Assembly (NCBI GenBank): GCA_034440575.1
Contig: JAOTOL010001147.1
Span: forward strand, 104,501-168,500
Length of the DNA stretch: 64,000 bases
Reading direction: 5' to 3'
From: Imbricaverruca yamaguchii
Taxonomy: Eukaryota; Arthropoda; Thecostraca; Neoverrucidae
The notes under the pieces are model-generated. The model was not told the origin of the DNA and did no database searches. It worked only from the letters and a program-made list of their open reading frames with translations. A program made the position numbers and the translations under genes. This document shows, piece after piece, positions 34,277 to 46,115 of the stretch. Positions within the stretch are counted from its first letter, which is position 1. The number at the start of each line of letters is the position of its first letter.

Positions 34277-34429
34277 TGGGCTCCACAACAACCTATGCTG
34301 TTTTTATGCTGATAAGAATGCTAAAGGAAGACAAAAAAGGAAAGCACCATGCTACACAGAATACTTAGTTGATGTTGACCAGCATTTTTTTTTCTCTAAA
34401 GAAACAGATTAGGTTTAGATAATGGGCTT

Positions 34430-34935
<506 letters not shown>

Positions 34936-35093
34936 ATTATTGAGGTCGGAAAATATAGTGGGCGAAATCCCATAAGTTTTTGGTTGGATGGGGTCCAGTA
35001 CATCCCCCGCCCATGTTTTTAATCGACACCCCTGTCTGTGAATTATACCCAGACTGTCTATAATAGCCACTGCACGTGGATCGTATGTATCGC

Positions 35094-35218
35094 GAAATAA
35101 ATAAATAAATAAATGAATAAATAAATAAATAAATAAGCAAATAAATGAATAAATAAATAAATGAATAAATAAAAAAATAAAAAAATAAATAAATGGATAA
35201 ATAAATAAATAAATAAAA
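35094..35218. repeat. (AAAT)n microsatellite
   Basis: An AAAT tract of about 125 bp with occasional GAAT, GCAA and AAAA interruptions. Confidence 0.95.
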
Positions 35219-37056
35219 TAACAAAATCATATCGCAAGAACGAGTCGCATGCTATCTGCTCATCAACGCCATCGAATTAGCGCTGAAGCCGACAGCAAAC
35301 CTAATGCCGTCACAAGCGACGTCACAAAACTTCGCATGTGTGCAAACGCCACTGAATTGGCCCTGGAGACTATTATACCAGCCTGGTGTATGCACGGTAA
35401 GCTCCGGGAAACATTGACGTCCGGACACGTGTGGTTGCATGAGAAGCAGTAGTTCACGGCGTGCTTAAAATGCGCTCTGACACGTCACCTTCGGACTAGC
35501 TCCCAGGTCAATCGACAAACTCAGGCCGTCAAGTTATTCAGAGAATGAAATGACCGCTTGAAGTCGGCTCGGTCTGACCCAGCGTGGCTCGCGAAGCGAC
35601 GCACGGATCGACACGAAACCGGCACCACCCAGCGGCCATGACAGTCCCCAGGCTCGACAACATCTCCGATGATCTTGATGCTAATATCTCATGTCAGATG
35701 AACAATACCGATCATAGCTTCTTTTTTGCCCTTTCATCATCTAAGCGAGCAAGTTACTGCTTTAAATAGGGCTCTCGGCCACTGCTTCGGAAATTTCTTG
35801 AATAACGCCCACATTTTGACGTCACCTGATCACCCGTTAGCTATTAGTTGAAATGTAGCAAGATGCACATGGTTAGCATTACCACGATGTTGGGAAACGG
35901 TGGGAAACGGTTGGGAAACGGGAAACATTTTATGAACATGAATGGGATGGCTCAAATGTTCGAAGGTATATTCGGTGTGGCGAATGTGGACGGGAAACCG
36001 GAAACCCTTCTGAGCACATAAACACGGAATATATGGCTTGATTGTATATAGGGAGCATTTCTTGACCGCGGCAGACACCGAACACACAGCATATGAATGT
36101 TATTAATGTATCAAAATGCCAGCGGTAACAGAAAGATCATATTCTTTAATCCACATTGCAGCAAGAATCTACTTGGGCATACGATAGTTTGGGCTTGTTA
36201 GTTGAACTCCGACTGCATCACATCCTCGCCAAACACAACGACGGTACCATCGTGCAGAATGTCCCGAACGCGTCCAATGCACAGTCATTGTCATGCGTGG
36301 ATCGTCCGCCGCAGTCGAGAAAGACGGCTACTCTACGATTTTAGACAGACCCTACCTCTGTGCAATACATAACCAAAAGACGAGAAAACCGCTGGCTCAT
36401 AGCGAGCGAGGATTGCTAGTTCCAGGTCTTTAAAGGCACATGCATCGTGTCGAAAGTGATGCGTTACGTCACCTTATGCGACCTCGAACATGGGCCAAGT
36501 GTGTTGCGACACTCCATTAATTTTATTAATCGTGACTAGCGATGTAAGTAAATGCCAGTTGGGAAAAGCTATAAATCAACAATTTGGAGATGTGTTCTGC
36601 ATTCACAAATGCAGCTTAACGTGACCACTCCAGGTGAACATGATTTTCGGACTATGAATACCAATCAATGGTGGATTTAAATTATTTCAGTCCAGCTACG
36701 TTGTTTCCAGAATAAAGCATATGCAAGCATGATCGTCAACATTGTTCCACAGGGTCGCTAATTGTGTGCACAGCTTAATGGTATGGAAAAGCAGGACACC
36801 AAACACACCATTAGGAGAGCAAACACACGCCAGTCACATGGACACACCCATAGGATTAGCTTCTTTCAGAAGAGAAATTGTAAGCATATACAAAGTCGTT
36901 GCCGAGCTAGAAATAGTCGAATCATTAGAGATTTGAAATTGCGCATGAACAGTAACCATCCAGACATCGTGATGCACCCTGTTTCCACCGGTCCCACGCC
37001 ATCCGGTGACGGACTCACACTTGGATGAGAAACAACATGATTTTCACTTCATAAAG
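35219..37056. other. no recognised gene
   Basis: Short random frames only. A GGGAAACGG motif occurs four times near 35,890-35,925. Confidence 0.4.
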
Positions 37057-37064
37057 ATGTGCAT
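37057..37064. repeat. 8-bp target site duplication, left
   Basis: ATGTGCAT directly precedes the TAGGGTGTGTC terminus and is repeated exactly at 40,783-40,790. Confidence 0.9.
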
Positions 37065-37352
37065 TAGGGTGTGTCGCCTGAACGGTTTTTCTTATGCATA
37101 GTGAAATTATCGTGCAGATCACCTTAAAAAAAAACCCTGTGGTCGAAACCAAATATAAATCAAACAATAAACAAAATATGCGACAGACCGATAAAGAAAC
37201 AAATTTGCCGGGCGCCCGGCGTTGAAGTCTCCAGTGATGGCGCTCCGTTGTGATTGGCATCTAACACCATGCGTCGGCCGCCGTCGGAGCGCCGCCGCGG
37301 CGCTGTGACGAAAAAGGCGGCAGCCGGTGCTGTGGATGACTTATGAATGGAT
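37065..37352 (+). repeat. left terminal inverted repeat
   Basis: Contains GATCACCTTAAAAAAAAACC, GCCGGGCGCCCGGC and CGCCGCCGCGGCGCTGTGAC, and pairs with 40,495-40,782. The embedded GCCGGGCGCCCGGC is itself a perfect palindrome. Confidence 0.95.
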
Positions 37353-37897
37353 TATGGTAATTCAAAAACAGATCAGGGGAGCCGGGATATATATGATTGT
37401 AAAGATTAAACTTCACTGAAGGACTGATCGCTCCACTTTCCTTTGTCTGTGTTCCACCTTTCACAGTGCTGTGAATCATCATTCGAATAAATTGCGTACG
37501 CACTAACGACACAATATAGCTTCGCATGCCATACATCCCTGTTTTATTAGTCAATCCAAGTCTCCTGTTCATTTTCGTTACTCAAGTTTCAAGGGAAACT
37601 TGGATTATCAGCAGTAGGGACAACCTATTAACGAGGGCCACACGACCCGGCGACGATCGTCGCATGGCGCGGGGGAGGGGCTGGGATGGTGCGGGAGACG
37701 GCCGGCGCACGGTGAGGGTAGAGAACACAAAGAGCGAGACAGGGTAGGGGAGGGGAGGGCCGCCAAGACAAGGCAGTCGGCGGCGGAGACCCGGCGGGAC
37801 GGCCCGAAAAAGAGTGGTTTGGTGTCTGCAAGTTGTGCCCACTGCCTGTGAAGTGTGATATTACCTGCGTCGGTGTGATCGGGTTAAGAGTTCGAAC

Positions 37898-40070
37898 ATG
37901 AAGACCCGCGCTTCCACCAAAGGGCTTTTGGTTCCTTCTGAACTAAAAACAAACCAACTGCCCACGAGAATTGACGTTCTGAATTACTTGAGTAAAGTGA
38001 ATAGAGACTCATGCGTTGCGAACAAAAGGTTGAAAGAGAGGCTAGCAACCCATATAAAGTTTGTCGCGGAAAGTGTGATGAAAATGTGGTGCTGCGAAGG
38101 AATACCAATTGTTGGGAGGGCCCGAGTCGAACATATGGTTCGAGAATGCCGCGATCGCTACTTGCGATACATGAAAACTGCTGGAAAGAAGTCGGCATCA
38201 CCAGGTGTACGTCCGTCCGGTGATGAGTGGTTTGGAAAATTGTTTGATATACCCCGCCGCAAATGTGCTGATATCGATAGCTGCAAATGCGCGATGGCCG
38301 ACAAAGTGCCACGAATGGAGTTTCCCTTTGTCCAAGACCAGAGAGGACCTCGCCAAATGCAAATCGGCACCGCAGATATCCGTGAAACCACTCGTCGACA
38401 CGCCATGGACGAAAGGAGGCGTCTGACCGCCGAGAGAGTCACATCACCACAACTGGGACCTTCTGGAATGGCCCAGCTAGATTCTAATTCAGACCGAGAT
38501 TCCGCCACAGATTCATAATCGCTCACATCTGTAGTCAATGAGTCAGAGTATATGGTGAACAGTAACACAGACGAACTGCTAAATACGGCTCCAGCAGCAG
38601 ATCGGTACGGAGTGTCTAATCGTGCGTGTGCTGCGATCATAAACGGTTTCCAAGCGGACATTGGTCGGATCACTTCTGACGATATGGACTGCATAGTGGA
38701 TAGCAAAAACGTATGGCGAGCAAGGGATCGGATTAGAAGAGAGGTAGTAGCCCAGAGCCATGAGGATCATGCAGGTTGTGTATCCAGTCTCTACTTCGAC
38801 GGTAGAAAAGACGACACGCTTATGACAGCCAGTTCAAAGAAGATGGAAGAGCACATTGTGGTTGTATCCGAGCCAGACAGTGTATATTTAGGACATTTTA
38901 CCCCACAGACTGGGAAAGCGGAGGACATTTTTCAGGACCTGAACGCCGTGGCATATGAGTTTGGTGCGGATGTTTCTGTGCTTGGCTGTGACGGCACGAG
39001 AGTTAATACTGGCCAAAAAGGTGGTGTTATCCGTTTGTTTGAGCTCGGACAAAAACGCCCCCTCCACTGGTTTGTGTGCCAACTTCATGCAAATGAACTT
39101 AATCTTCGTGCAGTATTTAGCCAGTTAGATGGAGTTACAACAGGACCGTCGTTTAGTGGGCTGATTGGCAGGCGCAGTAGAAACCTTGCCAGTGGTCGAT
39201 TTTGAGCCAATCGATGTCGGAAATGTTTCAGAAATGACGCAGGAGATTCTCAGTGACCTAAGTTCAGATCAGGCTATTCTATACAGTCTGGCGCGTAGTG
39301 TCCAGACGGGTATCCGTATCTCAGATAGAACTGCGAAAATGAAGATCGGTCCACTAAACCACTCCAGGTGGCTGACTCTGGCGGCGCGAATTCTCCGGCT
39401 CTACATATCAACCGAACAGCCATCAGACAGTCTGAGAATGCTAGCGGAGTTCATCGTGTGCCACCATACTCCCATGTGGTTCTGCACCAAGAAGAACTGG
39501 AAATGTTCTGACGGTCCTGGCAATGCGCTGCACAGCGTGCAACTTTTCAAAAGTTTGCGCCTTGAGATAGCGGCCATGGTGCAGCCGGTAATACAGCGCA
39601 ACAGCTACTGGTGTCACCCTGAGGCAGTACTGCTAGCAATGGCAGCGGGCCAAGATCAAGCCACACGGGAAAGGGCGGTCACTCAACTCCAGCAGTGTCG
39701 CAGAACTCAAGTCGATAGTGATACTGACGAAGTGCGGAAGTTCAAGCTTCCAAAAGTGAATATGGGGGCAAACAGCATCATGGAGCTGATTGATTGGTGT
39801 AATGAGGCGATAACCGAGCCGCCCTTGACGCAGCAACTGTCCGATGATGACTTACTAGACATCATCGCGAGTCCTCTCGAAGTACCGCCATACCCCGTGC
39901 ACAGTCAGACGGTAGAACGGATGGTGAAAGTGGTGACCGAGGCGTCTTTCAAGGTAATTGGTGAAGAGGCCCGCCACGGTTACATTGTGGCGAAGTTGAA
40001 ACACAGGTCAGCAATGCCAGTGCTCAGCAGCAAAAAGGATTTCATGTCGGGTTTTCTGTCGAGCATGTAG
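37898..40070 (+). pseudogene. divergent hAT-like transposase
   Basis: ATG at 37,898 opens a frame of 206 codons to a TAA at 38,516. The same frame continues to about 39,170, where a one-base shift leads into the last 295 codons ending in TAG at 40,070, about 720 residues in all. Visible features are a Cys cluster (CADIDSCKC, about 38,265) followed by FPFVQDQRG, a first acidic motif YFDGRKDD (about 38,797), a second LGCDGTRVNTG (about 38,980), CQLHANELNLR (about 39,078, like the hAT CxxH motif) and a C-terminal PVHSQTVERMVKVVTEAS reminiscent of the hAT dimerisation tail. I see no canonical BED finger. The TIR/TSD setting supports a transposase; exact superfamily placement is inferred. Confidence 0.75.
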
Positions 40071-40494
40071 ACAAGTAGTACAGTTATAAAATGATAGTTC
40101 GTACAAAAAATGTGGCCGCTTGTACAAAAGGTGACGTCGCTGTATGCCCGTCTCCTTCGGTTGTAGTGGAACGGAGCATGATGCCGATTTCGCCTGGTCT
40201 ATTTGTCATAGCAATAAGATATCAAGTGTCTCAGAATGATTTAAGTGGTCTTCGATGTAAACAAACGAGGAATTTTGAAGATGTTCAAGCTTTCAAAAGT
40301 GAAAATATTAGCATTATACGCCGATAGATCTACTGATTGAAAATGGAACGAACAAGCGACGTAAAGTGAACCTTTCTTTCATGCGTCAGATATCCAGGCA
40401 ACTTATTAAGCGACTGGTGCTTATCAAAAGCCTTTTACCCCACTAAACACTTTCATTGAGTTTTATTAATGAGCTTCATCACCAGAATCCATTC

Positions 40495-40782
40495 ATCAGT
40501 CATCCACAACACCAACTGCCGCCTTTTTCGTCACAGCGCCGCGGCGGCGCTCCGACGGTGGCCGGACGCGTGGTATTAGATGCCAATCGCAACGGAGCGC
40601 CATCACTGGATACTTCAACGCCGGGCGCCCGGCAAATTTGTTTCTTTATCGGCCTGTCGCATATTTTGTTTATTGTTTGATTTCGATTTGGTTTCGACCA
40701 CAGGTTTTTTTAAGGTGATCTGCACGATAATTTCACTAAGCAAAGTGCAATTTCCAAAAAAGGTCCTTCGTGACACACCCTA
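40495..40782 (-). repeat. right terminal inverted repeat
   Basis: This is the inverted partner of 37,065-37,352. It holds the same GCCGGGCGCCCGGC palindrome and differs by scattered substitutions and a few indels. Confidence 0.95.
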
Positions 40783-40790
40783 ATGTGCAT
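40783..40790. repeat. 8-bp target site duplication, right
   Basis: ATGTGCAT, identical to 37,057-37,064. Confidence 0.9.
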
Positions 40791-41332
40791 AGCTTGCAAG
40801 TCATTTGGGTCAAACACCGAAAAATGCGAATCTGTTGAAATCTATCTGTAGAAATTTCCTCGGACAGGTTTACGAAGAATCGTCACAGGTCAGTAGCCTG
40901 ACCTGGTTTGTTTGTTTCTTTGTTCATTGGTGGATCTCGACGCACTTTATGCACATTCACGGCTAATGGCGCCGCCCACGCTGTTTCGCCGGTGGGCCGT
41001 GGGATTTGGAAATGTCCAAAGTGGTACGAGTGTTGAATGACCTGGCTTACCGAAACGCTTTGCACCAAGGGTTCTACCATGTGGTGTGTGCGAGACCGTT
41101 CACCTGTGACGTGGTGCGGGTGGGCTTCTAGATAGTTGCTGTCAGCCTGAGTCCACGGATGGTCTGAGGGTCACGGCCACGTCAGCAGGCATTTTCCGCG
41201 GAGAACGGGTGCGGCGCAGACCGATCTGCTGCAGTGCGCTGTTGAAGTACAAGGACCAATGTGTCACAACATGGTGCGGCCTACAGCGGTTCCCTGGGCT
41301 GCGCTTCCAGCTGCTGTTCTACTGGTGAGCTT
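40791..41332. other. no recognised gene
   Basis: Unique-looking sequence between the transposon and the 23-bp array, with no motif recognised. Confidence 0.4.
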
Positions 41333-42965
41333 CCACCCTGCTCGGCTGGTGGCCTCCACCCTGCTCGGCCGGTGGCCTCCACCCTGTTCGGCTGGTGGCC
41401 TCCACCCTGCTCGGCCGGTGGCCTCCACCCTGGTCGGCCGGTGGCCTCCACCCTGCTCGGCCGGTGGCATCCACCCTGCTCGGCCGGTGGCCTCCACCCT
41501 GGTCGGCCGGTGGCCTCCACCCTGCTCGGCCGGTAGCCTCCACCCTGCTCGGCCGGTGGCCTCCACCCTGGTCGGCTGGTGACCTCCACCCTGCTCGGCC
41601 GGTGGCCTCCACCCTGGTCGGCTGGTGGCCTCCACCCTGCTCGGCCGGTGGCATCTACCCTGCTCGGCCGGTGGCCTCCACCCTGCTCGGCCGGTGGCCT
41701 CCACCCTGGTCGGCTGGTGACCTCCACCCTGCTCGGCCGGTGGCCTCCACCCTGGTCGGCCGGTGGCCTCCACCCTGCTCGGCCGGTAGCCTCCACCCTG
41801 CTCGGCCGATGGCATCTACCCTGCTCGGCCGGTGGCCTCCACCCTGCTCGGCCGGTGGCCACCTACTCTGCTCGGCCGGTGGCCTCCACCCTGCTCGGCC
41901 GGTGGCCTCCACCCTGCTCGGCCGGTGGCCTCCACCCTGCTCGGCCGGTGGCCTCCACCCTGGTCGGTCGGTGGCCTCCACCCTGGTCGGCTGGTGGCCT
42001 CCACCCTGCTCGGCCGGTGGCCTCCACCATGCTCGGCTGGTGGCCTCCACCCTGCTCGGCCGGTGGCCTCCACCCTGCTCGGCCGGTGGCCTCCACCCTG
42101 CTCGGCCGGTGGCCTCCACCCTGGTCGGTCGGTGGCCTCCACCCTGGTCGGCTGGTGGCCTCCACCCTGCTCGGCCGGTGGCCTCCACCATGCTCGGCTG
42201 GTGGCCTCCACCCTGCTCGGCCGGTGGCCTCCACCCTGCTCGGCCGGTGGCCTCCACCCTGCTCGGCTGGTGGCCTCCACCCTGCTCGGCCGGTGGCCTC
42301 CACCTTGCTCGGCCGGTGGCCTCCACCCTGCTCGGCCGGTGGCCTCCACCCTGCTCGGCCGGTGGCCTCCACCCTGCTCGTCCAGTGGCCTCCACCATGC
42401 TCGGCCGGTGGCCTCCACCCTGCTCGGCCGGTGGCCTCCACCCTGCTCGGCCGGTGGCCTCCACTCTGCTCGGCCGGTGGCCTCCACCCTGCTCGTCCAG
42501 TGGCCTCCACCCTGCTCGGCCGGTGGCTTCCACCCTGCTCGGCCGGTGGCCTCCACTCTGCTCGGCCGGTGGCCTCCACCCTGCTCGTCCAGTGGCCTCC
42601 ACCCTGCTCGGCCGGTGGCCTCTACCCTGCTCGGCCGGTGGCCTCCACCCTGCTCGGCCGGTGGCCTCCACTCTGCTCGGCCGGTGGCCTCCACCCTGCT
42701 CGGCCGGTGGCCTCCACCCTGCTCGGCCGGTGGCCTCCACCCTGCTCGGCCGGTGGCCTCCACCCTGCTCGGGCGGTGGCCTCCACCCTGCTCGTCCAGT
42801 GGCCTCCACCCTGCTCGGCCGGTGGCTTCCACCCTGCTCGGCCGGTGGCCTCCACCCTGCTCGGCCGATGGCCTCCACCCTGCTCGGCCGGTGGCCTCCA
42901 CTCTGCTCGGCCGATGGCCTCCACCCTGCTCGGCCGGTGGCCTCCACTCTGCTCGGCCGATGTCC
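41333..42965. repeat. 1.6-kb minisatellite of 23-bp units (about 71 copies)
   Basis: The core unit is GGTGGCCTCCACCCTGCTCGGCC. Variants include GGTCGG for GCTCGG, GGCTGG for GGCCGG, CGTCCAGTGG and CATCTACC. A block of seven units (about 161 bp) is duplicated at about 41,950 and 42,111, which is a higher-order repeat. Because 23 is not a multiple of 3 and the unit lacks stops on both strands, most frames stay open. These frames are not credible genes. Confidence 0.95.
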
Positions 42966-43261
42966 GCCTACTCTGCTCTGCCGGCGTCTGCGCTGATCTG
43001 ACTAGGTCAATGTTTTTGTATGAACGCGTGATTTTGTATATTGCATGTGGGTGCGGTAATAAAATAACCAAATCAGTTTTGTGCCAGGTCGAATAATAAT
43101 CACAACTAACAGTAAATTACTGAATCACATTCGACTGTCGCCATGCATCAGGCAATTGGTACCGTTGCGAATTATTTGAGATCATCCCGTGAAGTTAGAA
43201 GTGGAGAAAGTCTGGTTGGACGCGGAGGCAACAGTAGTGGTCCTCCGCCGCCATGGCTTGT

Positions 43262-43306
43262 GCTGCTTGGGCATCCTTGTGCTGGATGCCCAGCACAAGG
43301 CGAACT
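43262..43306. repeat. imperfect hairpin
   Basis: CTTGTGCTG...GGGCATCC pairs with GGATGCCCAGCACAAG with a 4-base bulge in the left arm, immediately upstream of the long hairpin. Confidence 0.75.
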
Positions 43307-43339
43307 AGGCCTCTGAGCGGCATGCGGCGGCTGCCACCG

Positions 43340-43417
43340 AGGCGGCGGGAAGTCGTACGGAAGTCATGACTGAAGCTCTTGCTTCAGTCATGGCTTCCGT
43401 ACGACTTCCCGCCGCCT
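43340..43417. repeat. 37-bp-arm hairpin with 4-base loop
   Basis: The left arm 43,340-43,376 (begins AGGCGGCGGGAAGTCGTACG) pairs with 43,381-43,417 with a single mismatch around a TCTT loop. It could be a fold-back or MITE remnant or a small-RNA precursor. No promoter is seen. Confidence 0.95.
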
Positions 43418-44410
43418 TTTCACCCAACCATTAGGCTATTCCACACATGCGTGTTATTTCTGCCCTGTTTCAATCGTCTCATTATTATTGATAAATGTGC
43501 CCTTTTCGCATTGCAGTCTGTAATGGCGCCGGGTGCCATTTTCACTGAGTTGCCCGCCCAGTGATTATGAACTAGCAACATTTCACATTCTAGGTTATTG
43601 CACCGTGGGATGGTATATCGGTTCGGGATAGAATAAACAGTTGGAAAGTCAGTAGCTGTATAGTTAAGGTGCTTCACTTCAAATGGAACGGCTTCCAGGT
43701 AAGATTTTCGATCGACTGGATTTCCGACCGTTTGCGGCCAGTAGGTAATAAGCATGAAATCGACACTCTTAAATATGCTTAGCAGTCCAATGCGTCCTAA
43801 AGGGACCTTAACCCTGCTCAGCTGGTCTGTTTCTCTACACACATGCCGAAAGGTCCATATGAACTATTCGTACATCGACTGACGTATACCTCTTCTCACC
43901 ACAAGCCGTGCCGCCACAAGCCTCCTGGTCGACTCCCGTTAGTGGTCACCCTGTGACTTCTGTCGGCTGATGCTGGAGTCATTGTTTTGTTCCGAATCAC
44001 TCTTCACGTTTGTTCATGGTGGCACTCTAAGTAGCATTGACACTTCACGCCCATACAACAATCTGTATTTGCTGGGGAACATCCGTCACCTAGTCTGTAC
44101 CCACTTGACAGTTGTCTATTCATTGTGAATTGCTTCCCAACATTGTGCTACATTGGTGTCACGAATTGGTGTCAGTCAAGTCACGAATTGGTGAAATATA
44201 CTCTGGTGTACCCGAGTGCATCCAGGCAACAACAAAAAATATCCAGAACTTCAACTTGCGCAGTGAAGGGCTTCATGTATAACGCGTAGTGAATGAGCGG
44301 ATCCCGACCCGCCCATCTCGGGCAGTAAGAAGGCTACAGGCACGGGGCGTTCAGTATAGGTTGGGATAACGACAGGGCTACTTCTAACAATATTGGATTG
44401 GGGGGTATGA

Positions 44411-44945
44411 TTGAGTTCAGATCTACTCTCAATTCTGAATGTTCAGTAGATCTACAAACAGGTATAAAATGTTCAGAAGATCTACTCCTCAATGCAAATG
44501 TTCAGAAGATCTACTGACGGCTGGAAATGTTCAGATCTACTCTGTGGAGGGAAATGTTCACAAGATCTACTCTCGGGACTGGATTGTTCAGACGATTTAC
44601 CCGAGGACGAAAGTGTTCACAAGATCTACTTTAAGATATATTTTCACTAGATCTACTCTCAGATCTGGATGTTCAGAATATCTATAAATAGGCCTAAGTT
44701 GTTCAGAAGATCTATTACTGGAAATGTTCAGAAGATCTACTCCGAGGATGGATGTGTTCACAATATCTACTCTCGGGTCTGAATTCTCAGAAGATCTACT
44801 CTTGGCCCGCAATGTTCAGAAGATCTACTCTTGGCCCAGTATGTTCAGAAGATCTACTTTCAGAATTGGATTGTTCAGAAGATCTACTCGGAGAAAGTGT
44901 TCGCAAGATCTACTTCTGAAAATGTGCACAAAGATCTACTCTCAA
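44411..44945. repeat. degenerate tandem repeat with AGATCTACT core
   Basis: About 16 units of 28-40 bp each carry ATGTTCAGAAGATCTACT or a close variant, with a variable GGAC/GAGG spacer. No protein is recognised from the frames within. Confidence 0.85.
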
Positions 44946-44979
44946 TTCTGATGGCCAAGAAGCATAAGTTCAGCTTGTT

Positions 44980-45330
44980 CTCGCTAGGTAGCAGCACAGT
45001 ATTGGTATTACCGCAATGAATAAGGAATGATTGTCATCAGATTGAACGCTGAAGCATAGGTAACAATATTTATCGCTAGATGTCAGGGTGATGCTCTTCA
45101 ATACAAGCTGGTTGTGTGTCGGTATTGCTAGCCTTCCATAGCTTGGCAATCGGCTGCCGTCCCGTGGGAAACTGATATGCGGAGTAGTGGCGGATGGAGC
45201 GGATGCACACTTTGTTCAGACCTATTTGTATCCGAACTTACGGTTGGCTTAAAATGTTAAATGCACTGTGATACTCTCGCAATATTTGCATTGTACCCAC
45301 CTGCAATATGGCGGCTGGTCATTCCCTGAT
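44980..45330 (+). repeat. interspersed repeat, copy 1 (partner 62,877-63,190)
   Basis: GCTAGGTAGCAGCACAGTAT, GCATAGGTAACAATATTT and CTGCAATATGGCGGCTGGTC recur in the same order and orientation at 62,877-63,190, including GGTCATTCC at the end. Confidence 0.75.
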
Positions 45331-45554
45331 GACGCCATTGACTAGCAGTCTGGGGAGGGGCTGAGAAAACGTAGCGTCGGTGGCGCGCCAAATTTGCTGC
45401 CGCCACACCGGCCATGATGGGTCCCTATCACAAATACCCAAAGTCATAAGTACCAAGATTCATAAGTTCTAAAGCTGCCAGATGACTTTTAGAATATCCG
45501 CGGGGAGCGCGGATTCAAAAGCACCCGGTTTCATAAGTTCCAAAAATCATGGAT

Positions 45555-45555
45555 G

Positions 45556-45585
<30 letters not shown>
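45555..45585. repeat. short (GGAGCC)n tract
   Basis: Five GGAGCC copies in a row, with scattered further copies to about 45,650. Confidence 0.9.
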
Positions 45586-45587
<2 letters not shown>

Positions 45588-46115
45588 CCGGGACATTCTA
45601 CTCGGAGCCGGAGTCGGAACCGGAGCCGTCAAAAGCAGGGCGGCTCCGACTCCGAAAGAGGTAAATTAAACTAAATTAGCAAACGTGGAATTAACACATC
45701 ATACCTGGCATGGTATGGTATGGTATGAAAACTCATTTTTAAAAGGCAAAATGTTTCAATACAAGTAACATGTAAAAACATCATTAAATAATGGTAGAAT
45801 AACCAATAACCATATTCTAGCCTCAGTAGTCAATGCAATATTTCCATGTTTAGTTCAGTTAAATTCATTGTTCATTGTTGTACCTTATTAGAGATGAGGT
45901 CAAACATTACAATTTACAACAATGGTGTTCCTTTGGCCGTTCACGGGATGGGGAGTGTTGTTAATTCAAGTCTCCCCTCTTCTGATTGCCCCAGTACAGC
46001 ACGAAGTGAGCATCAGCTTGCGAGGGCCAGTTCCCGATTCGCGGCGACCGCATTATCGTCGTCTCCTTTGCTCTGTGTCAGTTCTCCCTGAAGTGGGTTT
46101 GCCTGAGGAGTGATT

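Larger units (their letters stand above)
37065..40782 (+). mobile_element. hAT-like DNA transposon, 3,718 bp, with TSD and long TIRs
   Basis: The ends are TAGGGTGTGTC and its exact inverse, inside a perfect 8-bp duplication ATGTGCAT. TAGGG termini and 8-bp duplications are characteristic of the hAT superfamily (also used by P-type elements). Inverted repeats extend about 288 bp. After the first 11 bp there are about 30 diverged bases, then about 250 bp at high identity. The single plus-strand gene inside encodes a transposase-like protein with one stop and one frameshift. The intact TSD implies a fairly recent insertion. Confidence 0.9.

Noticed and set aside
41264..43096. Plus and minus frames of 100-530 codons
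   Set aside because: They translate the 23-bp minisatellite in several frames on both strands and overlap mutually. Composition, not coding, explains them.
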